A stretch of 64,000 nucleotides of DNA from Thermococcus sp. JdF3 (GCF_012027495.1 NZ_SNUK01000002.1:62001-126000); one strand, 5' to 3'. Counted from the first letter of the stretch, positions 51,030 through 60,421 are shown. Translations and numbers: made by a program. Notes: generated by a model from the letters alone, not told the origin.

Positions 51030-53219
51030 TCAGATCCTGGCCCTCTTGAGCAGGAGCGAGTTTGTGACGACGCTGACGCTGCTTATGCTCATCGCCCCGG
51101 CCGCCCACTCCGGCTGGAACTCCACGCCGAATAGCACGAAGGCAAGCCCCGCCGCGAAGGGAATCAGCATCGTGTTGTAGAACATTGCCCAGAAGATGTT
51201 CTGCTTTATCTTCGCCAGCGTCTTCTGGCTCAGCTTTATTGCCTTGACCACGTCCCTTGGGTCGTTCTTTATGAGAACCATGTCCCCGCTCTCCATCGCT
51301 ATGTCCGTCGCGTTGCCGACAGCGATCCCAACATCCGCCTGTGCCAAGGCCGGAGCGTCGTTTATTCCGTCGCCAACGAAGATAACGACTTCACCCTTCT
51401 CCTGGAGCTTCTTGACCTCGTTGGCCTTGTCCCCCGGCAGAACCTCGGCGAGGACGTAGTCCACCTTGAGCCGCCTTGCTATCGCGTTTGCAGTTCTCCT
51501 GTTGTCGCCGGTTATCATGCCGACCTTCTTGCCCATCCTGTGGAGCTCCTCGATGGCTTCTTTTGCTCCTTCCTTTATCGTGTCGGCTATGCCTATTACT
51601 CCCACTATTCTGCCGTCTATGGCGACGGTTATGGCAGTCTTCGCCTCGTCCTCAAGTCTGTGGAGTGTTTCCTCAACCTCATTCACAGAGTAGCCGTTCT
51701 CCACCATGAGCTTCCTGTTGCCTGCCAAGATCTCCCTTCCACCCACGACTGCTCTAACACCTTTGCCGGTTATTGCCTCGAACTCCCCCGGCTCCTCAAG
51801 CTCAAGGCCGAGTTCCTGGGCCTTCCTCACGATAGCATCTCCAAGCGGGTGTTCAGAGCGCTTCTCCGCCGAGGCAACGAGCTTTATGAGCTCCTTCTCA
51901 TCCATGCCAAAGGATATAACATCAGTAACCTCGGGCTTCCCCTTTGTGAGCGTTCCTGTCTTGTCGAAGAGCACAACCGTCGCCTTCCTTGCTATCTCAA
52001 GCACTTCACCGTTCTTGATGAGTATCCCCATCTCGGCACCTTTACCCATTCCAACCGTCAATGCTGTTGGCGTTGCGAGACCGAAAGCGCAGGGGCAGGC
52101 TATAACGAGGACGCTGAGGAGGGTTGTAAAGGCAAAAAGCAGGGGTTCGCCCGCTACAAAGTACCAGTATGCAAAGGAGAGGAGTGCTATAGTGAGGACC
52201 GTGGGTATGAAGTATGCAACTATTGTATCCGCCAGCCTCTGTATCGGCGGCTTTGTATTCTGAGCTTCTTCCACGAGTCTAATTATCTGGGCCAGAACGG
52301 TGTCCCTTCCGACGCGCCTCGCCTCTATCCTGAGGACGGAGTTCTTGTTTATGGTGCCCCCGATAACCTCATCCCCGGGTTTCTTGAGGTTGGGAACGGG
52401 TTCGCCAGTTATCATTGACTCGTCAACGTAGCTCTCGCCCTCGAGCACAATACCATCGACGGGAATCCTCTCACCGGGCTTCACTATCACGACGTCCCCG
52501 ACCCTGACCTCACTTATCGGAACCTCAATCTCCTCGCCGTTCCTTAGCACTGTTGCCTTCTTCGCCTGAAGACCCATGAGCTTTTTGATGGCCTCGCTGG
52601 TTCTTCCCTTGGCCCTCGTTTCAAGGTACCTGCCAAGCAGAAGGAAGGCCATCAGCAGGACGCTGGCCTCGTAGAAGTTGAAGTCCTCCGGAATGACCTC
52701 TACCGTTGCGAGGACGCTCGCCAGGTAGGCCGAACCTATGCCGAGGGAGTACATGACCTCCATGTTAAGACTCTTATGTCTCAGGGAGGCATATGCCTTA
52801 CCGAATATCCCTCTTCCAGCGTAGACTATCGCGATGGTGGATAGAATGAACTGGAGGGGCATGAGGTACGGGATTTCAAAGCCGAAGCGCTCGGCCTGCA
52901 TAGAGGCGAAGAGGGCTATTCCAATACCCCACGCGACGGCGAGCTTTCTCTTCATGTCGCGAAGGTGCCTCTCCCTTAGTTCTCTCTCGAGATCGTGGGT
53001 CTCCTCCCCCTCAACCCCTATGAACTGGTAGCCCACGTCCTCGATGGTCTTCCTGATGTCTTCAATGGTCACGAGGCTTGGATCGTAGCTTACCCTCGCA
53101 GTTTCGGTGCCAAGGTTTACGCTCGCCTCCAAAACACCGGGGAGGTCTTTCAACGCCTCCTCTATCGTCTTAACACACATTGCGCAGGTCATACCATTTA
53201 CCTTGAGCACAAGCTCCAT
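51030..53219 (-). CDS. copA: Copper-exporting P1B-type ATPase
   Basis: A 729-residue Cu+ ATPase. One N-terminal metal-binding domain (MTCAMC, GMTCxxC type), eight membrane helices, the actuator TGEP loop, the intramembrane CPC (ACPCAFGLATPTAL), the phosphorylation site DKTGTLTKG, SEHPLG and VGDGINDAPAL are all intact. It pumps Cu+ or Ag+ out of the cytosol. ATG 53219 follows GGGTGAG; an in-frame GTG lies at 53228. Divergent from copR across a 118-bp promoter region. Confidence 0.97.
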   Translation of the reverse strand: MELVLKVNGMTCAMCVKTIEEALKDLPGVLEASVNLGTETARVSYDPSLVTIEDIRKTIEDVGYQFIGVEGEETHDLERELRERHLRDMKRKLAVAWGIGIALFASMQAERFGFEIPYLMPLQFILSTIAIVYAGRGIFGKAYASLRHKSLNMEVMYSLGIGSAYLASVLATVEVIPEDFNFYEASVLLMAFLLLGRYLETRAKGRTSEAIKKLMGLQAKKATVLRNGEEIEVPISEVRVGDVVIVKPGERIPVDGIVLEGESYVDESMITGEPVPNLKKPGDEVIGGTINKNSVLRIEARRVGRDTVLAQIIRLVEEAQNTKPPIQRLADTIVAYFIPTVLTIALLSFAYWYFVAGEPLLFAFTTLLSVLVIACPCAFGLATPTALTVGMGKGAEMGILIKNGEVLEIARKATVVLFDKTGTLTKGKPEVTDVISFGMDEKELIKLVASAEKRSEHPLGDAIVRKAQELGLELEEPGEFEAITGKGVRAVVGGREILAGNRKLMVENGYSVNEVEETLHRLEDEAKTAITVAIDGRIVGVIGIADTIKEGAKEAIEELHRMGKKVGMITGDNRRTANAIARRLKVDYVLAEVLPGDKANEVKKLQEKGEVVIFVGDGINDAPALAQADVGIAVGNATDIAMESGDMVLIKNDPRDVVKAIKLSQKTLAKIKQNIFWAMFYNTMLIPFAAGLAFVLFGVEFQPEWAAGAMSISSVSVVTNSLLLKRARI

Positions 53220-53337
53220 TTTTCTCACCCTGTTACTTACTATGCATGCCAGCTTATGGGGATTATTTTTTACAATCTGAAAAGTAGAGGCGGAGAATTT
53301 TTATAGTTCGAAGATTAGATTTGAACGGTGGAACGTC

Positions 53338-53955
53338 ATGAAGATAGACGACCTTGATTTGAAGCTCATTCACCTGCTGATGGACAATTCCCGCCTAAGC
53401 ATCTCAGAGCTCGCCGAAAGGCTTGGTGTCAGCAGGCCGACGGTAAAATCGCGCCTTGAAAAGCTTGAGAAAGAAGGAGTAATTCTCGGATACACCGTAA
53501 AGCTGAATCCGGAGCTTCTCAGGGCGCACAACGTCGTTGCCCTCATAGTCAAAACTGACGAGCCTGAGAGGATGAGGGAGTTCGAGGAGATAATCGAGAT
53601 AAACCGCTTCACGAGCAGGAAGTACCTCATAAAGATCGCTGTTGAGGATATGGAGGAGCTGAGAAAGGTCATAGAAGGGGCAGGGTTTGAGGTCATCGAG
53701 ATAATGCCCATTCTTGAGAGCATTGAAAGAACCACTCCCCCGAAGGTCAAGATACCCTTCAAGTGCGACTACTGCGGCAAGGAGATAGTGGGAGAGCCGA
53801 TAGTCTACAAGTACCACAACAGGGTTTACTTCCTCTGCTGTCCAACGTGCCTGAGGGAGTTCAAAAAGACCCGGGAGAACATAGAGAAGTTCAAACTAAA
53901 GGAAGAAGACAAAGTAGAGCACGCTCACGAGCACGAGCACCACGCCCATAACTAA
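53338..53955 (+). CDS. copR: CopR-type regulator (Lrp-like HTH + TRASH domain)
   Basis: A 205-residue metal sensor. The N-terminal winged HTH (LIHLLMDNSRLSISELAERL, SRPTVKSRL) is Lrp-like. The C-terminal TRASH domain has CDYCGK and CCPTC (~143-171) for copper binding, and the tail is His-rich (HAHEHEHHAH). Thermococcales CopR controls copA, and the divergent arrangement here fits. TTTTTATAG (53301-53309) is its TATA. Its last 60 bp overlap the convergent CcdA-like gene. Confidence 0.93.
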   Translation: MKIDDLDLKLIHLLMDNSRLSISELAERLGVSRPTVKSRLEKLEKEGVILGYTVKLNPELLRAHNVVALIVKTDEPERMREFEEIIEINRFTSRKYLIKIAVEDMEELRKVIEGAGFEVIEIMPILESIERTTPPKVKIPFKCDYCGKEIVGEPIVYKYHNRVYFLCCPTCLREFKKTRENIEKFKLKEEDKVEHAHEHEHHAHN

Positions 53956-54630
53956 ATCTCCCCTACCGCTTACCGAGGAAAGCCTATCAACTGCCCTCCC
54001 AAGTCTTGCGTATCTGCTCCCGTAGTGGAAGCCCAGGGTAACGAGGGCAAAGGGCAGCACCGATATTCCAATGAACACCACGAGCAGCGCCGCCCTGATT
54101 CCGGGAGGGTACTGGCCGGAGAGCAGGGAGCTCACCAGGAGATACGAGGGGAGCACACAGGACAGTGAGAGAAACGCCATCACTCCCCCTATCACAAAAG
54201 CGGCCGGTGGAGAGGTGGCCTTTTCAAGAACCTCATTGCTCTTTTCCCTCAGTGGGCTGGAGACTGGTATCTTCACGTAGCCCAGTGCGGAGAGTATTTT
54301 GTAAACTCCCACGGTTATCCCAAAGATGACAACGAAGTATCTGAGCAGGGGTATCTTGGTGTGCAGGTTCATGAGGGCAACGGCTATTATCGAGTATCCC
54401 AGAAATGCGCCGACTGTGAATGCCAGGCCGACCCTGAGAACCTTCCTCTCGTCCGTCAGGGCTATCATCGAGAGAAGGAACACTATCATGAGGAATATTG
54501 AAGGCCGAAGGGCGTTGAGAATCCCGAGGGCTATTATTGAGAACGTTACCCCCGTGAACTCGGTCACCTGGCTCAGAGAGTCCAGCGGTATATCCGCGGC
54601 AGTCATCAGAATTGCGTCTGAAACCTGCAT
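53896..54630 (-). CDS. CcdA/DsbD-like membrane protein
   Basis: A 244-residue membrane protein with about six helices. It resembles CcdA, the thiol carrier that moves electrons across the membrane. The second redox helix has LSLSCVLPSY, but the first, which should hold a Cys as in NPCA, reads NALRPSIF. With only one Cys of the pair it may not be redox-active in the usual way. AGGTGGTTGCC precedes ATG 54630. Within the copper island, upstream of the anchored protein's stop by 9 bp. Confidence 0.7.
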   Translation of the reverse strand: MQVSDAILMTAADIPLDSLSQVTEFTGVTFSIIALGILNALRPSIFLMIVFLLSMIALTDERKVLRVGLAFTVGAFLGYSIIAVALMNLHTKIPLLRYFVVIFGITVGVYKILSALGYVKIPVSSPLREKSNEVLEKATSPPAAFVIGGVMAFLSLSCVLPSYLLVSSLLSGQYPPGIRAALLVVFIGISVLPFALVTLGFHYGSRYARLGRAVDRLSSVSGRGDLVMGVVLVLVSVLYFVFFL

Positions 54631-54639
54631 GGCAACCAC

Positions 54640-55008
54640 CTAATGCTCCATCGATGGTGCCCCAAGGCGCACAATCTCCACGGATGAATGGGAGTTCATT
54701 GATATATTAACTTTGTCTCCCCTCGCGAGGCACGGGACTTCTATGGGATGGGTGTATTTGACCTTCAGAACCTCACCGTTTGCATCTATTATCGCAATGC
54801 ATGTTAGCTTTGTGTTAGTTTGATCGGGAATACAGTTTGTATCGGTCAAAACGACAGCATTGGTGGAGTTCAAAGGCCGTCCTTCAACCAGAACCCCATG
54901 AAAAGTATCACGAACCCCTTGTTCTCTTATGGAGAAGTACCCAAAGGTCAGGAGGGACACAATCAGAACCGCTGCAATGCCTGCACCAATACTTTTCATA
55001 CCTTTCAC
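54640..55008 (-). CDS. Membrane-anchored secreted protein
   Basis: A 122-residue protein. The N-terminal anchor (IGAGIAAVLIVSLLTFGYF) is followed by a beta-rich outer domain with three cysteines (DTNCIP, LTCIAI, VPCLARG). CGGTGAAAGG precedes the ATG. It is in line with the CcdA-like gene. A small OB-like or thiol-bearing domain is possible; no family recognised. Confidence 0.6.
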   Translation of the reverse strand: MKGMKSIGAGIAAVLIVSLLTFGYFSIREQGVRDTFHGVLVEGRPLNSTNAVVLTDTNCIPDQTNTKLTCIAIIDANGEVLKVKYTHPIEVPCLARGDKVNISMNSHSSVEIVRLGAPSMEH

Positions 55009-55055
55009 CGCGGATTTGTATCATAAAAACAATGAAAGAAAACTCCGGAGAGGGC

Positions 55056-55412
55056 TCACTCGCCGCTCTCCTCGATTCCCATGTACTTCTCGCAGCTCTC
55101 GTGCATCTCCTGCCAGCCGTCGCCCATGTACTGGGGCATGTACTCCTCCATGACCGGCTCCATATCCTCGTGCATCTCGGTGAAGTTGCCGCTGGCCATG
55201 TGCTCCTCCATCTCCTCGTACATCTCGTCGTCCATCATGCCGTGCATGCCGTAGCCCATCATTCCGCCGTGCATGTAGCCGCTCATCGGGCCGAAGCCCC
55301 AGCGCGTGCCGGTTCTCTCAGCTGTCTCGAATCCTCCAGTGTGGGCCATCCCTAGGGGGACGGCTATGAGCGCTCCGATGAGGAGCCCGATAAACAGGGA
55401 CTTCCACTCCAT
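55056..55412 (-). CDS. Met/His-rich exported copper-binding protein
   Basis: A 118-residue protein with an N-terminal membrane anchor (SLFIGLLIGALIAVPLGMA). The rest is extremely rich in Met, His, Asp and Glu (YMHGGMMGYGMHGMMDDEM, residues 46-64), the pattern of extracytoplasmic Cu(I)/Ag(I) chelators. AGAGGTGATGCG precedes the ATG. It heads the minus-strand row of three exported or membrane genes beside copR, so it is probably copper-induced. Confidence 0.78.
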   Translation of the reverse strand: MEWKSLFIGLLIGALIAVPLGMAHTGGFETAERTGTRWGFGPMSGYMHGGMMGYGMHGMMDDEMYEEMEEHMASGNFTEMHEDMEPVMEEYMPQYMGDGWQEMHESCEKYMGIEESGE

Positions 55413-55556
55413 TCCGCATCACCTCTTTATTTGTTTCCATCAGTACATTGCCGCCGAAGGGATAATAGGCTTATCATTGACATAATGTGAAAGGATTCCC
55501 CCAAATTTTTCAGATGCGAAAGGATAGGGCCAATCAAGTATTTTCACAAGGTTAAA

Positions 55557-56013
55557 TTGATGAACACCTCAAAAACAGCCAGCAAGTACGATAGGTTTTC
55601 AAAGGTCTACGACCTCTTCGAGAGTCCAATGGAAAGGAGGGCGTTTTCAAAGTACCGCGCCAGGGCCCTTTCTCTGGCAGAAGAGAAAGTGCTTGAGATA
55701 GGCGTCGGAACGGGAAAAACTTCCTATTATCCCCAAAACGTCGATGTCATCGGCATAGACTCCAGCAGGAGCATGCCGGAGAAGCCGAGAGAAGGGAAAG
55801 GGAACTCGGCCTGAAAAACGTCAAGCTCCTTCTGATGGACGCCCAAAATTTGGAGTTTGAAGACGAGGGCTTTGACACCGTTGTGAGTACTTTCGTCTTC
55901 TGCATCCACGATACGGGAGACGCAGAGAAACATCGAGATAGCCGGGTTCAGGATAGAGCATGTTGAGAATCTCTTCTTTGATATTGTGAGGCTTATCATA
56001 GCCACAAAACCAC
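55557..56013 (+). pseudogene. Broken class I SAM-dependent methyltransferase
   Basis: The frame from ATG 55557 reads YDRFSKVYDLFESPMERRAF, then VLEIGVGTGKTSYY (motif I) and stops at 55814. The next frame continues GLKNVKLLLMDAQNLEFEDE and GFDTVVSTFVFC, then breaks. A third frame gives NIEIAGFRIEHVENLFFDI and VRLIIATKP near 56005, the usual C-terminus of this UbiE-like family. So there is a frameshift near 55790 and an internal deletion of perhaps 150-200 bp near 55930. Non-functional. Confidence 0.8.
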
Positions 56014-56234
56014 AGATATGCCGGAAGGCAGCCGGCAGGCCGAAAAGCTGCTGCTTTTTGAGGAGTAATGGTAGATACATGGAGGCAGATCTATTTCCCA
56101 TTTTTGTCCAAAACCGTTTATTTCAAACCTCTCGTTAAATAGAGCCGAATTATTTTCTCTTTCGTCAAAAGGACAGCTCTCATGCCGAAAAGTATATATA
56201 TGCATCTTTATTCATCAATGAGCAGGTGATGGGC

Positions 56235-57410
56235 ATGATAATAGAAAATTATACAAAATTGGGTACTTATGACGACATCGTTCAAACGATAGGCAACACA
56301 CCCCTGGTGAGGCTGAGGAAGATCGAGGGGTACTTCAACCTCAAAAACGAGCTCTACGCCAAGGTGGAGTTCTTCAACCCCGGGGGGAGCATAAAGGACA
56401 GGATAGGCAAGTACATGATCGAGGGAGCAAAGAGGGATGGCAAGATCGTCGAAGGCGGCGTGATAGTCGAGCCCACCTCGGGCAACACGGGTGTCGGCCT
56501 TGCTCTGGTCGCGGCGGACGAGGGCTACATGACGGTCTTCACGATGCCGGACAAGATGAGCACCGAGAAGGAGCTCCTCCTCAAGGCCATGGGGGCTTTC
56601 ATCATAAGAACTCCCACCGCGGTGGCTCCAGGCGATCCAAACTCCTACTATAAGGTGGCCGAAGCGGTAAGGAACCTCATCTGGAAGAGGGGAAGGGCGG
56701 TAACCAGAGAGGAGCTTAAGGAGATAGTCGAGTACGTTCAGCGGCTCGTTGATGAAGAGAGGCTCGATGAGCTCAGGGCGATCCTTGAGGAGGAAGTCGA
56801 GGAAACGCCCTACGCCTACATCCCCAACCAGTACTTTAACAGGCACAACCCCCTTGCCCACTACGAGACCACCGCGAGGGAGATATGGGAGCAGACCGGA
56901 GGGGAGATAGACTACCTCTTCGCGGGGATAGGCACGGGCGGAACCATAACGGGCATTGGGAGATACCTCAAGGAGAGGAAGAAGGGGGTCAAAATAATAG
57001 GCGTTGACCCGGTCGGCTCGATATACAACCTCGTTAAGAAAGGAATGAGCCTTGAGGAAGCCCTCAAGAAAGCTCACCCGTACCTCGTTGAGGGCATAGG
57101 CGAAGACCTCCTCCCCGAGACCGTCGATTTAAGCCTCGTTGATGATATGGTGGTAGTCAACGACCAGCAGGCCTTTTCAATGACCCGCTTCCTCGCGAGG
57201 AAGGAGGGCATCTTGGCTGGAGGCTCATCTGGTGCGGCCCTCTACGGGACGATAAAGTACCTCAAGGAAAAGGGCATTGAGGGCAAGAAAGTTGTCGTGA
57301 TATTCCCGGACACGGGGAGGAACTATCTCACGAAGGTCTTCAACGACGAGTGGCTCATCGCGAACGGCTTCGAAGTTGACGATGAGAAGGTTCTGGGGGT
57401 GCTGAGATGA
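56235..57410 (+). CDS. PLP-dependent cystathionine beta-synthase / cysteine synthase
   Basis: A 391-residue fold type II PLP enzyme. The PLP Lys is K54 in PGGSIKDRIG, the phosphate loop is GIGTGGTITG and the substrate loop is EPTSGNTGVG. A ~50-residue helical insertion (REELKEIVEYVQRLVDEERL) follows the middle domain. There are no CBS or heme domains. Given the gamma-lyase next door, cystathionine beta-synthase (homocysteine + serine) is likely; O-acetylserine sulfhydrylase is the alternative. AGGTGAT precedes ATG 56235; AAGTATATATATGC is the TATA box. Confidence 0.88.
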   Translation: MIIENYTKLGTYDDIVQTIGNTPLVRLRKIEGYFNLKNELYAKVEFFNPGGSIKDRIGKYMIEGAKRDGKIVEGGVIVEPTSGNTGVGLALVAADEGYMTVFTMPDKMSTEKELLLKAMGAFIIRTPTAVAPGDPNSYYKVAEAVRNLIWKRGRAVTREELKEIVEYVQRLVDEERLDELRAILEEEVEETPYAYIPNQYFNRHNPLAHYETTAREIWEQTGGEIDYLFAGIGTGGTITGIGRYLKERKKGVKIIGVDPVGSIYNLVKKGMSLEEALKKAHPYLVEGIGEDLLPETVDLSLVDDMVVVNDQQAFSMTRFLARKEGILAGGSSGAALYGTIKYLKEKGIEGKKVVVIFPDTGRNYLTKVFNDEWLIANGFEVDDEKVLGVLR

Positions 57411-58564
57411 GGTTCTCAACTAAAGCCATTCACATCGGTGAAGAGCCGGAAAACATGCAGCACAGCGATGTTGTATCCCCGATCCACCTTTCCACAACCT
57501 TTGCAAAGAGGAGCATAAAGGAGGTCGAGGAGGGCTACGTCTACTCAAGGAGCGGCAATCCCACGAGAGATAGCCTTGAGAGGAAGTTGGCTGCGCTTGA
57601 AAATGCAAAGTACGGGCTTGCCTTCTCCTCGGGCCTTGCGGCCGAGTCCACCATACTCCTCGCCCTGCTCAAGAAGGGCGACCACGTTGTGGCTTTCGAC
57701 GATCTCTACGGCGGGACAAAGAGACTGTTCAATCAGGTTATGGAGCGCTTTGGGATTGAATTCACCTACGTTGACGCAAGGGACCCAGAAAACGTCAGGA
57801 AAGCCATAAAGGAAAACACAAGAATGGTCTGGCTCGAAACGCCCACAAACCCCCTCCTGAAGCTGGCGGACATAAAGGCGATAGCCGGGATTGCCCACGA
57901 GAGGGGCCTAATCGTGGTGGTGGACAACACCTTCGCGAGCCCCTACTTCCAGAACCCCCTCGACCTTGGGGCGGATATAGTTCTCCACAGCGTCACCAAG
58001 TACCTCGGCGGCCACTCCGACGTTGTCGGTGGGGCTGTGATGGTAAATGACGATGAGATTTACGAAAAGTTAAAGTTCCACCAGAACGCGGTTGGGGCGA
58101 TTCTTTCGCCCTTCGACTCCTGGCTGGTCATGAGGGGCATCAAAACCCTCGCCGTCAGGATGGAGAGGCACGAGAAGAACGCTATGAAGATTGCTAGGTA
58201 TTTGGAGGGGCACCCATTGGTTGAGAGGGTTTACTATCCGGGCCTGCCCTCACATCCACAGCACGGGCTCGCGAAGAGGCAGATGCGCGGCTTTGGGGGA
58301 ATGCTCTCATTCGAGCTTAAAGGGGAATTGAGGGAAGCGATAAAGTTCGTCGAGAGCTTGAAGATTTTTGCACTGGCCGAGAGCCTCGGCGGTGTTGAGT
58401 CGCTCATAGAGTTGCCCGCAATTATGACCCACGCATCGGTTCCAAAGAAGGAGAGGGAAAAGGTCGGCATAAAGGACTCCCTTATCAGGGTCTCGGTGGG
58501 TATAGAGGACGTGGAAGACCTCATCGAAGATATGGAGAGGGGCTTTGAGGCGGTGAGAGCATGA
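57407..58564 (+). CDS. Cystathionine gamma-lyase/synthase (Cys/Met metabolism PLP enzyme)
   Basis: A 385-residue fold type I enzyme. The PLP Lys lies in HSVTKYLGGHSDVVGG (around 197-212), and YSRSGNPTRDSLE and FSSGLAA are family motifs. It likely splits cystathionine into cysteine, 2-oxobutyrate and ammonia (reverse transsulfuration), though gamma-synthase cannot be excluded. The ATG overlaps the upstream stop (ATGA), and the next gene overlaps it by 4 nt. Confidence 0.9.
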   Translation: MRFSTKAIHIGEEPENMQHSDVVSPIHLSTTFAKRSIKEVEEGYVYSRSGNPTRDSLERKLAALENAKYGLAFSSGLAAESTILLALLKKGDHVVAFDDLYGGTKRLFNQVMERFGIEFTYVDARDPENVRKAIKENTRMVWLETPTNPLLKLADIKAIAGIAHERGLIVVVDNTFASPYFQNPLDLGADIVLHSVTKYLGGHSDVVGGAVMVNDDEIYEKLKFHQNAVGAILSPFDSWLVMRGIKTLAVRMERHEKNAMKIARYLEGHPLVERVYYPGLPSHPQHGLAKRQMRGFGGMLSFELKGELREAIKFVESLKIFALAESLGGVESLIELPAIMTHASVPKKEREKVGIKDSLIRVSVGIEDVEDLIEDMERGFEAVRA

Positions 58565-59292
58565 TACCGAGCATTAAGGAGATACGGCTTTTCCTGAGGA
58601 GGCTGGGTTTTGATCAGGGCTCAATAAAAGAACTCATAGAACAGATAGAGTATTTTGAGACAGAGGCGCCTGAGAGGGACGACATAGTGCGGGACTACCT
58701 CAGGAATGAGTGCATAGAACGGCTTGTGGATGAGATAGTGAAAGAGGTCATTAGGCTTGGAAGGAAAGATGTGCGCATCCTTGACGTTGCAGCCGGCTCG
58801 GGCTTTTTCACCGAACGAGTGAAGAATGGATTGGAGTCCCGGGGAGTCAGAGCGGAGATCTACGGCTTGGACATAACTCCCAGCATGCTGAAGAGGCTTA
58901 AAAAGAAGGGTATAACTCCCATCTGGGGCGTTGCCGAGAAAATTAGGGAATCCATTGAGATCGCCAACGAGCACTGCGGCATAAATGCTCCGAAAGAATT
59001 CGACGTCGTGCTCTCCACCCTAGCGTTCCACCACTTCCTAAAGCCCGAAGCAGTACTTGGGAGCATGAAGGAAGTACTGGCCAACGGCGGAAAGGTCGTT
59101 ATAATCGATGTTCTCAAGCACAGCCACAGCGAGTTCAAAGACACTCTGAAGGACACTCACCTTGGCTTTTCGCTGGGAGAAATAAAAGAAATGGGCTCAA
59201 AGGTGTTCGGGAAGGTCGAAGTCCGGCCTCTTGGACTGCACTGTGAGGTTGACGGTGTTCTCATCGGGCTTTACCGCGCGGTGTTTGCTTAA
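58561..59292 (+). CDS. SAM-dependent methyltransferase in transsulfuration operon
   Basis: A 243-residue class I methyltransferase. Motif I is ILDVAAGSGFFT (~72-83), followed by YGLDITPSMLKRL, the acidic-loop strand FDVVLSTLAFHHFLKPEAVL and KVVIIDVLKH. The N-terminal ~60 residues are helical. It overlaps the gamma-lyase gene by 4 nt and shares the operon, so it may feed or consume the homocysteine cycle. The methyl acceptor is unknown. Its stop overlaps the convergent gene by 4 bp. Confidence 0.85.
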   Translation: MIPSIKEIRLFLRRLGFDQGSIKELIEQIEYFETEAPERDDIVRDYLRNECIERLVDEIVKEVIRLGRKDVRILDVAAGSGFFTERVKNGLESRGVRAEIYGLDITPSMLKRLKKKGITPIWGVAEKIRESIEIANEHCGINAPKEFDVVLSTLAFHHFLKPEAVLGSMKEVLANGGKVVIIDVLKHSHSEFKDTLKDTHLGFSLGEIKEMGSKVFGKVEVRPLGLHCEVDGVLIGLYRAVFA

Positions 59293-59852
59293 CCAGAGGC
59301 CTTTCTCTTTTCTGCCACTTCTTTTAGCTTTAAGTGAGCTCTTAAAAGCCTCTTTTTGATGATGCGCTCTGCTATGAATAAGTTCAAGATTCTCCCCAGA
59401 AAACCATAGCGAAGTGTGTAACACACGCCCTCAACACCCAGGGTCATATTATCCACAGGAATGAAGCAGTGTTCATACCGCAATTTCTTTAAAAATGTGT
59501 CCTCTTCCTGCATCCCCCCGGAATAGAAGTAGTTTTCTTTAAAGTCAACAATCCGGTATTTTATCCACTTTTCTGTCCCCTTTTCGCGGGTGTAGTATAC
59601 TAACCCTTTCTTCAATTTCCCGTCATCTTCGGATTTAAACTCATATTCCGGCCAGAATAATCTATGATTATTAATGTTGGATACGAGAGAAAAAACTTCC
59701 TCCACTTTCGCGTCAATAAGCACTGCTATCTTAACACAGTGAGAAAAACCTCGGGACGGTTTACACTCTAAAAACTCAACCTGTGTATTTTTAAGTCTCT
59801 TGATAATTAAGTGAATTTTCTGCTGGTTGTATTTTTTCAAACGCATTCGCAT
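59289..59852 (-). CDS. SRPBCC/START-like protein
   Basis: A 187-residue protein resembling SRPBCC ligand-binding domains: VKIAVLIDAKVEEVFSLVSN near the N-terminus, NHRLFWPEYE and a final amphipathic helix (RAHLKLKEVAEKRK). It may bind a lipid or hydrophobic ligand. GGCGGTGAAAAA precedes ATG 59852; ATG 59870 is also open. AT-rich compared with flanking genes, so possibly acquired. Confidence 0.65.
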   Translation of the reverse strand: MRMRLKKYNQQKIHLIIKRLKNTQVEFLECKPSRGFSHCVKIAVLIDAKVEEVFSLVSNINNHRLFWPEYEFKSEDDGKLKKGLVYYTREKGTEKWIKYRIVDFKENYFYSGGMQEEDTFLKKLRYEHCFIPVDNMTLGVEGVCYTLRYGFLGRILNLFIAERIIKKRLLRAHLKLKEVAEKRKASG

Positions 59853-59953
59853 TTTTTCACCGCCCTTCATTCATCGAGCGGATTCGTCTGTATCCTGCTA
59901 AAATTAGAGAGATGGCCTAAAAAATGTAAAAATATGCAAACAAATGGAAGGAA

Positions 59954-60247
59954 CTAACCTTCTAGAAGCTTCCTCTTTCTTCTCTCGTATTCTTCGTCGT
60001 CTATTTCTCCCCTTGCATACTTCTCGTCAAGCATCTCAAGTGCGCTCTTTTTTGATGTGCCACCTGAGCTCTGCTCCACAAGCCATTTAATGAACCAGAT
60101 TATCCCCGCAATTATCAGCACCCAGAACAGGAGCATGAATATTGCCCCAAAGATTCCAAAGTAGCCGAATCCCATCATCTCATGCCACCCCCATTCTCCT
60201 TCTCTAGCATGGGCCAGGAACCGGCCTCCCAAACTTTCGAACATCAT
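59954..60247 (-). CDS. Small membrane protein with SHOCT domain
   Basis: A 97-residue protein. One long hydrophobic segment ([19 protein letters not shown], ~28-46) is followed by a C-terminal SHOCT motif ([20 protein letters not shown]). SHOCT segments mediate oligomerisation in many small membrane proteins. GAGGAGATC precedes ATG 60247; the in-frame GTG at 60265 includes the binding site. Role unknown. Confidence 0.78.
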   Translation of the reverse strand: MMFESLGGRFLAHAREGEWGWHEMMGFGYFGIFGAIFMLLFWVLIIAGIIWFIKWLVEQSSGGTSKKSALEMLDEKYARGEIDDEEYERRKRKLLEG

Positions 60248-60421
60248 TTTGATCTCCTCAAACACTACTCAGTGGTAAGGGATATAGGGCTTATTATTGG
60301 CAAAATTGAATATCTTCCCGGCAATATTTTTCATAGTGCTGACAATTCGGTCACATGAACTACACTTGGCAAAGGATAATGTTTAAAACTAGATTATTAA
60401 AACCAATAACTTGGTGATAAC

